NCBI RefSeq assembly: GCF_000485595.1
Contig: NW_014578447.1
Coordinates: 4,050-32,177 of the forward strand
DNA: 28,128 nt
Source: Priapulus caudatus
Taxonomy: Eukaryota > Priapulida > Priapulimorpha > Priapulimorphida > Priapulidae
Reading direction: 5' to 3'
The first letter of the stretch is position 1. Every line of letters starts with the position of its first letter. Both the position numbers and the translations under genes were made by a program. The notes below the pieces were generated by a model. That model had not been told where the DNA came from. It did not search any database and saw only the letters and a list, made by a program, of their open reading frames with translations. This document shows positions 10,035-19,709 of this stretch, piece after piece.

Positions 10035-10118
<84 letters not shown>
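10035..10118. repeat. (CT)42 microsatellite
   Basis: Uninterrupted CT dinucleotides, preceded by a TA-rich and GTGTGCGTG stretch (9945-10030). Non-coding. Confidence 0.95.
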
Positions 10119-10122
<4 letters not shown>

Positions 10123-10448
10123 TTGTCACTGTAAATTTCCCCTGTATTGCATCTCTTTCTCTCCCACCTGTTCTCTCTGCTTTTATATTTGAGGTTACAC
10201 CGAGTATTACAACCGAGTTTTACTATTTGTGACCAAATTCCATGTGACTATTTTCCCCGTGAAGGGGATACGAATGCTAGATTATATACTGTTCGGTACA
10301 GTCGCTGAGTGCATGTAAAAGCCACACCTTCACACCTACACGCGACGGGCAAAAAACAGAAACCCGACTACAGATTTCAGACATCCTCACTATACAGTTT
10401 GCTCAGAAAAGTGTTGGCATCTCTGTATAGTTACAAAAAAAGGGTTCT
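10119..10448. other. Unassigned spacer between microsatellites
   Basis: About 330 bp of mixed composition with no gene, repeat pairing or RNA gene that I can support. Confidence 0.4.
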
Positions 10449-10449
10449 C

Positions 10450-10481
<32 letters not shown>

Positions 10482-10524
10482 GTGCGTGCGTGCGTGTATG
10501 AGAGAGAGATGTGTGCGTGTTGTG

Positions 10525-10586
<62 letters not shown>
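10449..10586. repeat. (GA)n then (GT)n microsatellite ending at the N
   Basis: GA run at about 10449-10477, a GTGCGTGCGTG transition, and (GT)n from about 10527 to 10586, cut off by the single N. Confidence 0.95.
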
Positions 10587-10587
10587 N
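10587..10587. other. Single ambiguous base, probable assembly join
   Basis: This is the only N in the window. It falls exactly where a long GT microsatellite stops and unique coding-like sequence starts mid-gene, with a sharp change in composition. This looks like two contigs joined rather than a normal base-call ambiguity. Confidence 0.6.
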
Positions 10588-10588
10588 C

Positions 10589-12894
10589 GAGAACTTAAAT
10601 GCAGACTTGAAGAAGTCGTTCACAGAATGGAAAGAAACGGCCTGTAATGAGAATGTGAGGTACTGGAGCTTGTTTCTGGATGAGCTGTATCCTATCCTGA
10701 GAGATCTTACACACTCTATTCGGCAAGGCGATTGGCATCTTTTCGTTTCAGCTGTGCTGAGGTGCATGCCTTTGTCCTTCGGGTTTGGCCGGACAAACTA
10801 TAGCAGATGGGGTACGCTGTTCCTTGAAGATTGCCTAGACATACAAAGGAAGTTCCCGGGTATCTACAGATGCTTTACAGATGGTGGATGGGTGATGTAC
10901 CACACTCTCCGACAAGGCAGTGCAGTAGGATTTGACATGGCACTCGAGAAGTGTTACATAATAAACCCGCCAAGGTTGCTGGAGGTATCATTGTGATGAC
11001 TAGACAGAAAGAAGCAGTAGCATTATGGAATTTCCTAAAGCATGAGAAAGATCTTCATGTGGCACAGCTGCTGGAAGGGTGTAACTTGGGAAACAAAGAT
11101 GACAGTGAAGTGAGCCTACACCATGAGTTCAATCCAAGTTCTACGAAGATTGGCCATGTTCGTGCAAATATGCTTCTGGATTACATAAAATCCATCAACA
11201 ATCCGTTCGGCGCTGGAATCAGACTTCAGAACATCTCTACTGGAGCTGACATACCCCAGGAGGTTGTTGACGGATTACTTGAATGCCTGGAAATTGGTGA
11301 GAAGAGTTATCAAGAGTTTGTTAAGACCAGATTTCAGGATAAGGAGAAGCACCTACATGATACAATCCCTACCAACCGCAAGACTGTTTTTGTGAAATTT
11401 ACTTCTACTCCGTCCACAGCGAAGAAATCGATGGCGAAAAAGGATGCTGCAGAAACGATTAGGTACATTGACTATGCTAGAGAAAGAGGGTACAGCATGC
11501 TAGAACTCCTGAAGTATGAATTGACCAGCACATCCCAGTTCCTCACCACTGAATGTAAAGATGGCATCAAATTGAAGAAGCCCGATAAAGCCTCCTTAGC
11601 CAGGGAACTTGTCAGTCAACTTCCACAGGAGATGAGGAATGTAAAGAGTGACGCTCAAATGACAATAGTGGACTTCATGGCACTTGTGTGTAAACTACCG
11701 ATGAAAAAGATGGGCCTTCACACATTCGGGGAATTGGCTGAGAGTCTTTCCAACAGCATTCTTGCTACAGGCTCCGAGTCCACAAGAATAGATATTATTT
11801 TTTATGTTTATCAAAAATCAGCAATCAAGCAAATGGAACGGGCATAGAGAAGTTCTTCATAACAAATCACTATCACCATTAGGTCTGACAATCAGAAACT
11901 CCCTGTCGATCTTGATATGTTCTGGATCTCAATGTTGAACAAAGTTCGGTTGCAGGAGTATGTCTTCAAGTGGATGCTGCAGAATGTCGAGTCGGACAAG
12001 GAGATCTTCTTTGGAGGAGTATATGGGGGTGAATGCAGGAAATTGTTAGCTGGCACTAAAACACAGATCGCAGAGCTCTCAAGCAACCAAGAAGAAGCTG
12101 ACAACAGAATCATGGTCCATATTAATGATGGTGTTGTGAAACACGGGGTTTGATCAGTCTTGGTTGACTCACCTAACACAGATGTCTTTGTCAACCTCAT
12201 CTTCCACTTCAACAAAACCTGGCAACTACAAAAGCTGTACGTGAAGCTTGGTAACCGGAAAACAAAGAAAACTGTACCAGTCCACCTGTTGGTTGATCAA
12301 CTGGACAACGGTTTGGTGTCGTGTCTCCCAGCCATTCATGCTCTCAGCGGTTGCGACAGTACCAGCAAGGTGAGTCCAAAGCTGTCTGGCCTGAAATCAT
12401 CCATGGATTTCTCCCTACTGGAAGGGTTTGGTGTAGAAGAACTGTCACCACAGATAACAAGCAATGCTAAAAAGTTCCTTGTGTCTGGATTAAAGAAGAC
12501 AGACTGTTCCACTTTCGATGAATATCGATGGGAGCAGTACCACAACTCCAAGAAAGAACTGGACTTCAACCAGCTTGTGTGCTGTTCATCAACGCTACGA
12601 GAACACATAAAGCGAGCATATCTGCAGTGTAAGATGTGGTTGCAAGCCCCAACTCCTGCAGTCACCAAACCAGATCTACTCCAGTATGGATATGAAGCAA
12701 CGGATGTTGGTATAACACCAGTGATACTGCCAGTATCGTGCAGGCCTGATGACCTGCCCCCTCCATGCAAATGCCCACCACCATGTATGAGTACCAAAAC
12801 GTGCACTTGCAGAGAAAGGAACATAAAATGTGTGACGTGTTGTGGCTGTAGTAAAGGCAAAAAGTCTAGAAATCCAAATAAATGTAGTACGTAA
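10589..12894 (+). pseudogene. C-terminal part of a large PIN/FEN1-like, CXC-tailed transposon-associated protein
   Basis: Coding starts mid-protein directly after the N and runs to a TAA at 12892-12894. There is a frameshift at about 10958 (two extra bases near TTACATAATAAACCC). After that one frame is kept to the end, broken by TAG 11845, TAA 11860 and TGA 12151. Order: a helical segment with DWHL...NYSRWG; KVAGGI..MTRQKEAVALWN; FWISMLNKVRLQE; then three acidic motifs, EEADNR (12091), SPNTDV (12172) and HALSGCDSTS (12337). Their order and spacing resemble the acidic sites of PIN/FEN1-type nucleases (E..EA, D.D, GCD). A Cys-rich CXC tail follows (12754-12885). The family is common in invertebrate genomes and uncharacterised to my knowledge; nuclease activity is inferred. 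The last codons overlap the terminal repeat of the neighbouring element. Confidence 0.65.
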
Positions 12895-13177
12895 CATGCA
12901 GAAATCGGTTTTTGGCAATTATCTTAAAAACCATTGACTTTTGGATATGAAAATGCATTTTGAGTGGTCGGGCAACCTCCTAGGTCCAACGGTTCTGTAG
13001 ATACAGTCACGGTGGACGGTAGTACTTCGCTCGAAAAGGGCGTGGCCCAAAAAGATATTTCGCCGTCAGTGGGAAATGTGTTACCAACCAAATATTGTTC
13101 CTGGACCTTCAATTAGTGGATTCTTGAAGAGTTTAGGTCTGGACATAAATTTGCATACTAAACCACCATGAGCTACT
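12884..13177 (+). repeat. Left terminal inverted repeat
   Basis: About 294 bp, matching the reverse complement of 17342-17670 with few substitutions over its whole length, from the GTAGTACGTAAC tip to the inner CACCATGAGCTACT. The right arm carries ~35 extra bases near 17563-17597 that are absent here. The stop codon of the gene on its left lies inside this repeat. Confidence 0.9.
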
Positions 13178-13497
13178 CTAGTAGTACGTTAATTCGTAAA
13201 TGAATTTAAAAGGGATAAAAATGATATCTGTAACCTCGTACAAATAGAGCCAATCAGTAACGCCGTACATGCTTTACTGCGCAATATGTGATCAATATTG
13301 ACCAATCACTGACGACCGTAGTCGTTGTAAAAGCGTGACACTGTTTACGGGCATGGAAGTCCAGAGAGAGAGAATCTCCCGGGCCCAATTTATTACTCGA
13401 ACCTCAGTGGACAATAACAACGAGTTGCGCGTGATGTCATAACTACGAGTATGCATCAATCTGTTACAGTCGTTACCGTATTTATGCAGTGCACAAC

Positions 13498-13825
13498 ATG
13501 GCATCCTCCACGGATGAGGAGTGCACTCCGGTAGACGGAGGGAAATGTGTTTTATGTGCATCTTCCCTGCGAATAAATCCACTGTAGTACCATTTTCTGA
13601 TAAAACATGGTCACGTTTTTCACTTAGAAGGGGACCAGACAGAAATAGCAAGACGGTACATTGCTGTTACTGCTGCTGAAGGCGGTAATCTGTGTGACTG
13701 TGAGATGCCAATTCCCGTTGATGCAGGGTTTCATCAAATTTGTTATGCCCGATTTACTGACAAGCAAAGGATGGAGAGGGTGACAAACAATATGAAAAAG
13801 AGAGAGCAACTTGGGGCTAGTAGTG
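13498..13825 (+). pseudogene. First exon of the element's gene: zinc-binding N-terminal domain
   Basis: ATG at 13498 starts MASSTDEECTPVDGGKC, followed by CVLC, and later CDCEMPIPVDAGFHQICYARFTD: a Cys..Cys....His..Cys pattern typical of the N-terminal zinc-binding region of the large invertebrate family seen at 10589-12894. The frame is broken by TAG at 13585. Alternatively, a pair of compensating shifts makes the middle frame (about 13579-13632) read TVVPFSDKTW, which looks more protein-like than the first frame there. The exon ends at a GTAAGT donor (13826) in phase 1. That phase fits the acceptor at 14967-14968, so splicing signals survive although the frame does not. Confidence 0.55.
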
Positions 13826-14968
13826 GTAAGTAACAAATACAGTTATATTTTAAAATATCAATATAATTTTGGCCTAAAAATGTAAAATAGTAAACCTAAT
13901 CATGTCTGAGTCTGACTAACTAAAGTAAAGACTTAAGTTAACTTAGTCTGTTGTTAGACCCTATCCCAATACTCATAGAAGTCCTACTCTAACTTTAACG
14001 TTAGAATTGTGACAGTGTCACAGTGGCAGTGGAAGTGTGTGGCCAAAAACTCAAAAGTTAGTACGGTACTGTCAGTGTCACTAACGTTAGGTCTACAAAT
14101 TATGGGGGACCCTATGTCTTTGCTCCTTAAATTTCACCTAAATTTAATATCAAAGTAGTCTGTAGATTTAAATATTCATTTTCAAAATTATCACTGTCAT
14201 GCCATTCTTTATCTAATCTTATGAACAATAAAACCAAAAATCTCATGAAAATATTTACAAGAACAATGTTTTTTTCACAGGCATGTCGTTTTGACTAAAC
14301 TAGACAGGTCATAAGGCTATGTCTGTGCACTAACTGATTTTGCATGCAGTTTCAAACTTTAGACATGAAATAGGGAATTTTGGTGCTAGCCGCTAGGAAA
14401 TATAATTAGCAAAAAATGACCGTTTATTCAACATTTTCATAGTTTTTTTGTATCACAATGTGTGTGAAGCAGATTTTGCGTTGTTGAGATAAACTAGAAG
14501 TCTATTGTGAGTGTCTATGTCAGCTTCGCCTAGTGTCCGGCCCTTAAGATTGAAAAGTCATGTTTGTTGCGCGATTTGTTCTGTCACAATAGCGTGGGCA
14601 CTGTGCAGACATGGGGACACTGACCATACTTTGTAGATAAGGCACAGCTCACAGGTTTCCCCAACTACCTACAATTTTTGTTAGAACTACAAACAAACAA
14701 AAATTTAATTGAAATAACAAATCCTTTTTCTGAAAACTAAAAAGCAAACAAACAAAAACTCTGTTATAATTTGTTTATTAGCGAAATTTTATGTACCAAA
14801 CTGGGTTTCAGTTTCACATTTCCACGTTGCACAGAATAAGTTTATTATTTTGGGGGTAAAACTGAAGAAAAGTTGCAGATGTCGAACATTCTTATATCGA
14901 AATATCTTTTATGTAAACTGTTGAGAAATTCTAATTTGTTTTCTTGCTGTCTCTTTTCTTTTGTTTAG
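13826..14968 (+). other. Intron of the element's gene
   Basis: Starts GTAAGTAAC and ends in a long polypyrimidine run with TTTGTTTAG. AT-rich with stops in all frames. No gene or repeat pair inside that I can support. Confidence 0.6.
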
Positions 14969-15888
14969 CATCTACTGGTCAACCAGCCAACACCATAGAC
15001 ATTTTAGATGAAGACAATGAGGGCAGTCATCAACCCTGCAAAAAACGCGTACTACGATCAAGCATGGGTATGTGTATACCAAAAGGGGTGACAAGATCGA
15101 AGCATGTACTACCAAGCATATGTGTCCTTTGTAAAAAGGAAAAGACTATCACAAATTTACTGCAGGCAGCCAAAGACAACAATAATACTGGACTTCTTCT
15201 TCAAATCCAAGACAAGGACTGTGTGGCAATCGAAGTCCAATATCATGCCTCCTGTTATAAGGATTTTACTCGGTATTTAAGCAAGCAATCAATCGCTCAA
15301 GCCATTACCACAGAAGACTCAAAGTACTCTGAAGCATACACTATATTTTGCTCTACTGTCAAAACCAAAATAATCGATAACAAGGAAATATGCAGGCTGA
15401 CCCGACTCAATCAGATGTTTATTAAGCAGGTGAAGGAAACTCATGATATTGATGCCAGTACATACAAGACAAGCAACTTGAAGTCACGCCTCATGAAAAC
15501 CTTTCCCCAGAGAAGAAAGGTATCTAGAGAAGATATCTAGAGAAGTGTTGGTGGATGTTGCAAGATAGGAAGTTGCTTCATGAAGTGTTTAGCACAAGTG
15601 ACATATCAGAAACAGAAGTGACAACCGACGATGCCATACAATTGCCACAGCCCACTACTCATGAATATCAACACCATCAAAGAACGCAACGAGAGTTACA
15701 TAACCGCACTGAATCTGAGAAACACAATCAATGATGTAAAACCCAGCATGCCGTGGCCTCCAATGTCAGATCATCTGACAACACAAACAGCTAAAGAGAT
15801 TGTCCCTCCTAGCTTGTACAACTTCATTGCTTGGACAGTGGGAGCATTAGATGAGCCTTTCTTAGACCACCGTGTTGATCCCAAGTAG
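14969..15888 (+). pseudogene. Second exon of the element's gene: second Cys-rich domain and WPP region
   Basis: Begins in the phase required by the first exon. It carries CVLCKKEKTITNLLQAA...KDC..IEVQYHASCYKDFTRYL, a second Cys-x2-Cys..His-x3-Cys unit, then a helical stretch to a TAG at 15538. Beyond that another frame is informative for about 150 bases (LLHEVFSTSDISE at about 15573-15611). The original frame then returns with PWPPMSDHL and PPSLYNFIAWTVGALDE, ending in TAG (15886-15888). The direct repeat ATCTAGAGAAG..ATCTAGAGAAG at about 15522-15545 probably caused one shift. The PWPP...IPPSLYNF layout is expected upstream of the segment at 10589 in full-length relatives. The middle and C-terminal parts are absent inside this element. 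Confidence 0.6.
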
Positions 15889-15892
15889 CGTG

Positions 15893-16315
15893 GTGATCCC
15901 AGCAGGTGAGATCAGCAGAACCGGGTGCTGACAGCGTCGTGAACTATCAGGCACCGTGGAACCGTGTCTGTCTTCTTGTTGAAACTGTTCGGTATTTACA
16001 CAACTGGAGTGCCAAGCGTGGCTTGCGCGTCAAGGCCTTGTTTCGTGCAGATGGTGCAATCCTGTGTCCTTCTCCAGAATTTTATGGACAACTGAAACGT
16101 GTCTCGAAAGTACGTCGACTGGCGTGCTCCAAAATAGGACGTTCGATATGGGAGCATAGCAGTAACAACTATACCCAATTTCAAACATGTGGGTCAAACG
16201 GTTCCTGAGTTATCGTTGACCGAAACCAAATGTTGACGAACAGACAGACGGACGGACGACGGACGACCCATGGCAATAGCTCAGCTTGACGATGTCAAGG
16301 TGAGCTAAAAAGAAT
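15893..16315 (-). repeat. Dispersed invertebrate repeat inserted in the element
   Basis: On the minus strand it begins TTTTTAGCTCACCTTGACATCG, runs through a GTCCGTC/GTCTGTC-rich section, then 'CGATAACTCAGGAACCGTTTG' and about 300 bp of non-coding sequence. I recognise this layout as a widespread non-autonomous repeat of marine invertebrates. It immediately follows the last recognisable codon of the element's gene, so its insertion may have truncated it. A small open frame on the + strand here is not a gene. The left border is approximate. Confidence 0.5.
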
Positions 16316-17115
16316 AGGATAACATTCTATAGTTATTTGCACATATTTAAATATTTGAATATTCATTATTTTGATGTCGCTTCTGGTCAAGTTCTCGCAT
16401 AGTTTTTTATGAAGTCTTCCCACATTTTGTTTGTATCTTTCCTGTAGTTAGTTTATATATCATCAAGTTAGAGAAAGAACTTGTCTAGCAAGATATTCTA
16501 CATTTTCATTCACCTCTCAAATCACTGTAAGTTTTGTGGATAGCGAGACGTAAAAGTATTGTTATTGCTGATCATTAAGAAAGCCGGACAATTTTAGCCG
16601 GTCTATTATATTTCCTTGACCCGTCATGGAAAATCAATAGTCATCATGTTTACAATTACAGTGAAAACTGTTTGTAGCAAGGTCATTGGGACCGGGAAAT
16701 TTTGCTTGTTATAGCAGGTACATTATTTTATTATATCAGTAGCCAATAAACAATATAAGACAAATCAAATTGGCACCAACAAAAGTAGAACTTTTGTTAT
16801 CAGTGGCTTTTGTTAGCAGTTGTTATCAGAACTTGAATACAACGTAACTTATGTACATGTGTCGATACTTTAGTAATCCTGTTGAAACTACTGAACATAC
16901 TGTTTCAGACACTATGTTTAAAGGCTCACAATGCGCATCCAAACGCTAATTTCTCCAGTACTAGACTAGCAAATACTTCGTGTCATGCATAATCACACTA
17001 CCTTATGACAAAATAAAATCTTAAGGGTGTGATTATGGAGCGTGAAAAGACCCCCTATGGTGTCCTAGGGGAGTCATTAGTAGTCCTCCTGTACTTTTCA
17101 AATCTGAAAGCCTGG
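16316..17115. other. Non-coding interior of the element
   Basis: AT-rich with no gene seen. A phrase near 16665-16720 (TTGTAGCAAGGTCATTGGGACC ... TTGTTATAGCAGG) resembles a simple dispersed repeat but has no partner in the window. Confidence 0.4.
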
Positions 17116-17205
17116 ACATGGCAACTTATTTTATCTCAACATGTCGACATGACGACTTCATTATCTCAATATATCGACATGCTGAGATAAATTAAGTCGC
17201 CATGT
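17116..17205. repeat. ~90-bp fold-back (MITE-like)
   Basis: ACATGGCAACTTATTTTATCTCA is mirrored by TGAGATAAATTAAGTCGCCATGT, a 23-bp inverted repeat with two mismatches, enclosing two TATCGACATG/GTCGACATG phrases. Confidence 0.75.
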
Positions 17206-17341
17206 AGGAAGGCTGCTGTCTTGCTAAATTCTTCCATTTCGTGACCACCAAAAAGGGTGGGCACCAAAATGGCATGAAAATTATGAAATAAATTTATTAT
17301 GAATACCGTTGCTTTTCAGAAGCGTATTTCTTGTATACTCT

Positions 17342-17670
17342 AGTAGCTCATGGTGGTTTAGTATGCAAATTTTATGTCCAGACCTAAACTCTTCAAGAAT
17401 CCACTAATTGAAGGTCCAGGAACAATATTTGGTTGGTAACACATTTCCCACTGACGGCGAAATATTTTTTTGGGCCACGCCCTTTTCGAGCGAAGTACTA
17501 CCATTCACCGTGACTGTATCTACAGAACCGTTGGACCTAGGAGGTTGCCCGACCACTCAAAATGTGCGCAATGGCTACATTATGGGGGGTCAGTAATACA
17601 TTTTCATATCCAAAAGTCAATGGTTTTTAAGATAATCGCCAAAAACCGATTTCTGCATGTTACGCACTAC
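17342..17670 (-). repeat. Right terminal inverted repeat
   Basis: Reverse complement of 12884-13177 with scattered substitutions and an extra ~35-bp segment (about 17563-17597, including CTACATTATGGGGGGTC). Ends at ...GTTACGCACTAC followed by AAT. Confidence 0.9.
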
Positions 17671-17771
17671 AATTATTCATAACTGTTCCTGTTCCTATTG
17701 TTAACCGTTACTGAAACCCTAACCCTAATCCTACAGAAGTACACAGATCGCGAGGAGGGCTCTTTTCCTAG

Positions 17772-17993
17772 CTTCACAGCAACAATGAGTGCACTCCAGG
17801 ATCCACTGAGCGTAGAAATAAAGAGCTGGATGATCTTGTTTCCGCAATCAAGCCTCATGGTTACAAGCTGGTGACCAATGTTCCATATGACGGCAACTGT
17901 TTTTTTCATGCGGTATTGGCAGCTCCCAACTGCCTGGAAATAAGGACAGCAAAAGATCTACGAAGTGGTGTTCTCACTTTTCTACAGTCAAAT
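17772..17993 (+). CDS. OTU-type cysteine protease-like exon 1
   Basis: Follows a CTCTTTTCCTAG acceptor; another possible acceptor is CCTACAG at about 17735. In one frame it reads ELDDLVSAIKPHGYKLV then PYDGNCFFHAVLA. The DGNCFFHA segment is the catalytic D..C motif of OTU (ovarian-tumour) deubiquitinase-type proteases. The exon ends with TCAAAT at a GTAAGT donor (17994), phase 0, matching the next exon. OTU domains occur in cellular deubiquitinases and in many transposon polyproteins; here the neighbours are all mobile elements, so the second is more likely. It begins only about 100 bases outside the terminal repeat of the 4.8-kb element. Confidence 0.6.
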
Positions 17994-18427
17994 GTAAGTA
18001 AAGGCCTGTGGCATACCTTGGTTTTAGGGGTGGTTTAGGGTTTCGGTTTCGGTGTAGGGTTAGGGTTTAGAATTAGTTTTTAAGGTTAGTGTTTAGATTA
18101 TGGTCCAGGCTAAAGTAAGCAGTAAAGTTAGCAGTAAAATCCTTAAATTTTAACCCCCAAAAATCCAGGATTACCGGCCTACATTATGTATGCACAGTCA
18201 TAGTTGAGCAAAAAAGTGTGTACTAACGCCTGGACTAATTGATAACATTTTGGGAGAACCCCTTAATCAGGGAACATCTACAGCAAAGTGGTTTTTTTTA
18301 AATACACGGTGAACAATATAACAGCATTTTTAATGTATATGTACTGACCATTGTTATTGAAGGCAACAGTAGTATTATAAGACAACTTCTTTGTGAAGCT
18401 AATGTTTCTTGTTTTAATACCTTTTAG

Positions 18428-18688
18428 GAACCATCAGAACAGCTAAAGCAGCAAATAACACCCGATTTGTTAGCCAACCTTGCCTTGAAGACGGAAGATG
18501 TTAAAGATGACCGAGTCATGCAGGCCACAGCAGAGTATATCAAACAGCCCATCATTGTTATCTCTCATGACGTCCATTCCAACAAAGTGTCATCTCACAC
18601 ATTTACATGTAATCTGGTATCCGACAAACAAGGACCTATCACCATTGGGCACATTGTAGACCGCGGCATTTTGTTGCAATTAAAAGAG
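18428..18688 (+). CDS. OTU-type protease-like exon 2
   Basis: Opens after CCTTTTAG (AG 18426-18427) in phase 0 and stays open for 87 codons to a GAG|GTAATA donor. It contains AEYIKQPIIVIS, the usual strand after the helix in OTU folds, and GPITIGHIVDR near the end. In most OTU proteins the C-terminal motif has a catalytic His followed by an aromatic residue; here the expected place reads GILLQL. Either the His has been lost or it lies in another exon. No following exon was identified. The 434-bp intron contains degenerate TTAGGG-like stretches. Confidence 0.55.
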
Positions 18689-18970
18689 GTAATAGTAATG
18701 TTATATAAATTCAAGCCAGAATAAGAATGAGAAAGAAATACTGATTCCAATAAAGAAAGAAAAAGTGAATTGTATTAGAATAAATGCAAAATCAAACAAG
18801 TTGATACACGGTTCCTCATAGGGGAGATGCTCAAGTGATTATGTTATTGATAGTTCCCAACACGCACACAAAATTAGAGTAGATGTGTAATATTTAATTG
18901 CCCAAGTCCACAAATCTATATTATTTGAATCGTGCTTTCAATGTAAGATTATCAGTTTTCTTCTTTTATT
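18689..18970. other. Spacer with no supported gene
   Basis: AT-rich, no pairing or coding signal found. It may be OTU intron, or flank of the BEL/Pao fragment. Confidence 0.35.
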
Positions 18971-19039
18971 TTAATGTAGTTGCACAACTCAAAGCGTCAA
19001 CGTTCAGAAAAACCGACTGGAGTGTCCAAGCGAACTAGA

Positions 19040-19709
19040 CTTCATGGTATTAACTGCGGGAGTCGATAAACGGTTGGAATCTGGTTTAGATTCATGGCGC
19101 AATGCCTCAGAAGAGCATTGATTGGGTTTTTAACCCGCCAGCAAGGTTCTCACCATGGCGGGATCTGGGAGAGGCAGATTAGATCGATTCGCAAGATTTT
19201 CGAGCTGCTTGGTGCGCGAGCAAACGTTACACAAAGAAGGTCCCCACACGTTGTTGTGCGAAGTTGAGGCCACAATTAATGGTAGGACCTTGACGATGAA
19301 CTCGAATAATCCAGGTGACTTGAAGCCGCTGACCCCAAACCACTTGCTCCAGCTGAAGGGGAAGCCGAGCTTGCCTCCAGGATTGTTCTCCAAGGAAGAT
19401 TCCTATAGTAGAAAAAGATGGAAGCAGGTCCAATATATGGCAGACATGTTTTGGAAGTGCTGGGTGCACGAGTATTTGCCTTTGTTACAAGAGCGCCAAA
19501 AATGGTCAACTCAGAGGAGAAACCTGAAGGTTGGAGATATTGCGTTAGTTGTAGACTCGCGAGTTGCGTGGAATTCATGGCCACTAAGAAGGGTGATCGA
19601 GACCATGCCAGACAAGAAAGGTTCGGTGTGTCAGGTTAGGGTCCAGACTCAGGCAAATATCCTCACTCGTCCTATTGATAAGTTGTGTACCATCCTAGAG
19701 ATGGATTAG
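19040..19709 (+). pseudogene. BEL/Pao retrotransposon: integrase C-terminal end plus DUF5641
   Basis: A short stretch with GVDKRLESGLDSW and then FNPPA (about 19128) precedes HGGIWERQIRSIRKI in another frame (about 19153-19200), then CEVEATINGRTLT in a third (from about 19250). These are consecutive integrase-core motifs of BEL/Pao pol (FNPP..HGG.WER.IR....CEVEA..N.R.LT), so two frameshifts disrupt the domain. From there 150 codons are open to TAG at 19707. They carry the DUF5641 signature: LTPNHLL, RKRWKQVQYMADMFWKCW, YLPLLQERQKW, NLKVGDIALVVD and WPLRRVIE. Reverse transcriptase, protease and gag are absent, so this is a 3' remnant. The element would have been integrated through the conserved DDE core, which is largely missing here. 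Confidence 0.85.

Larger units (their letters stand above)
12884..17670. mobile_element. 4.8-kb DNA transposon-like element with ~300-bp terminal inverted repeats
   Basis: Bounded by long inverted repeats (12884-13177 and 17342-17670). The outer tips read GTAGTACGTAACATGCAG on the left and CTGCATGTTACGCACTAC on the right. The flanking bases are AAT on both sides, compatible with a 3-bp target duplication but far from proof. Inside are two degraded exons of a zinc-binding-domain gene, a 1.1-kb intron, a dispersed-repeat insertion (15893-16315) and a ~90-bp fold-back. Between about 16315 and 17100 I see no gene. With no intact coding frame, the copy is non-autonomous. Confidence 0.75.

Noticed and set aside
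15906..16208. 100-residue frame after the element's gene
   Set aside because: It lies within the dispersed non-coding repeat that reads in the opposite direction.
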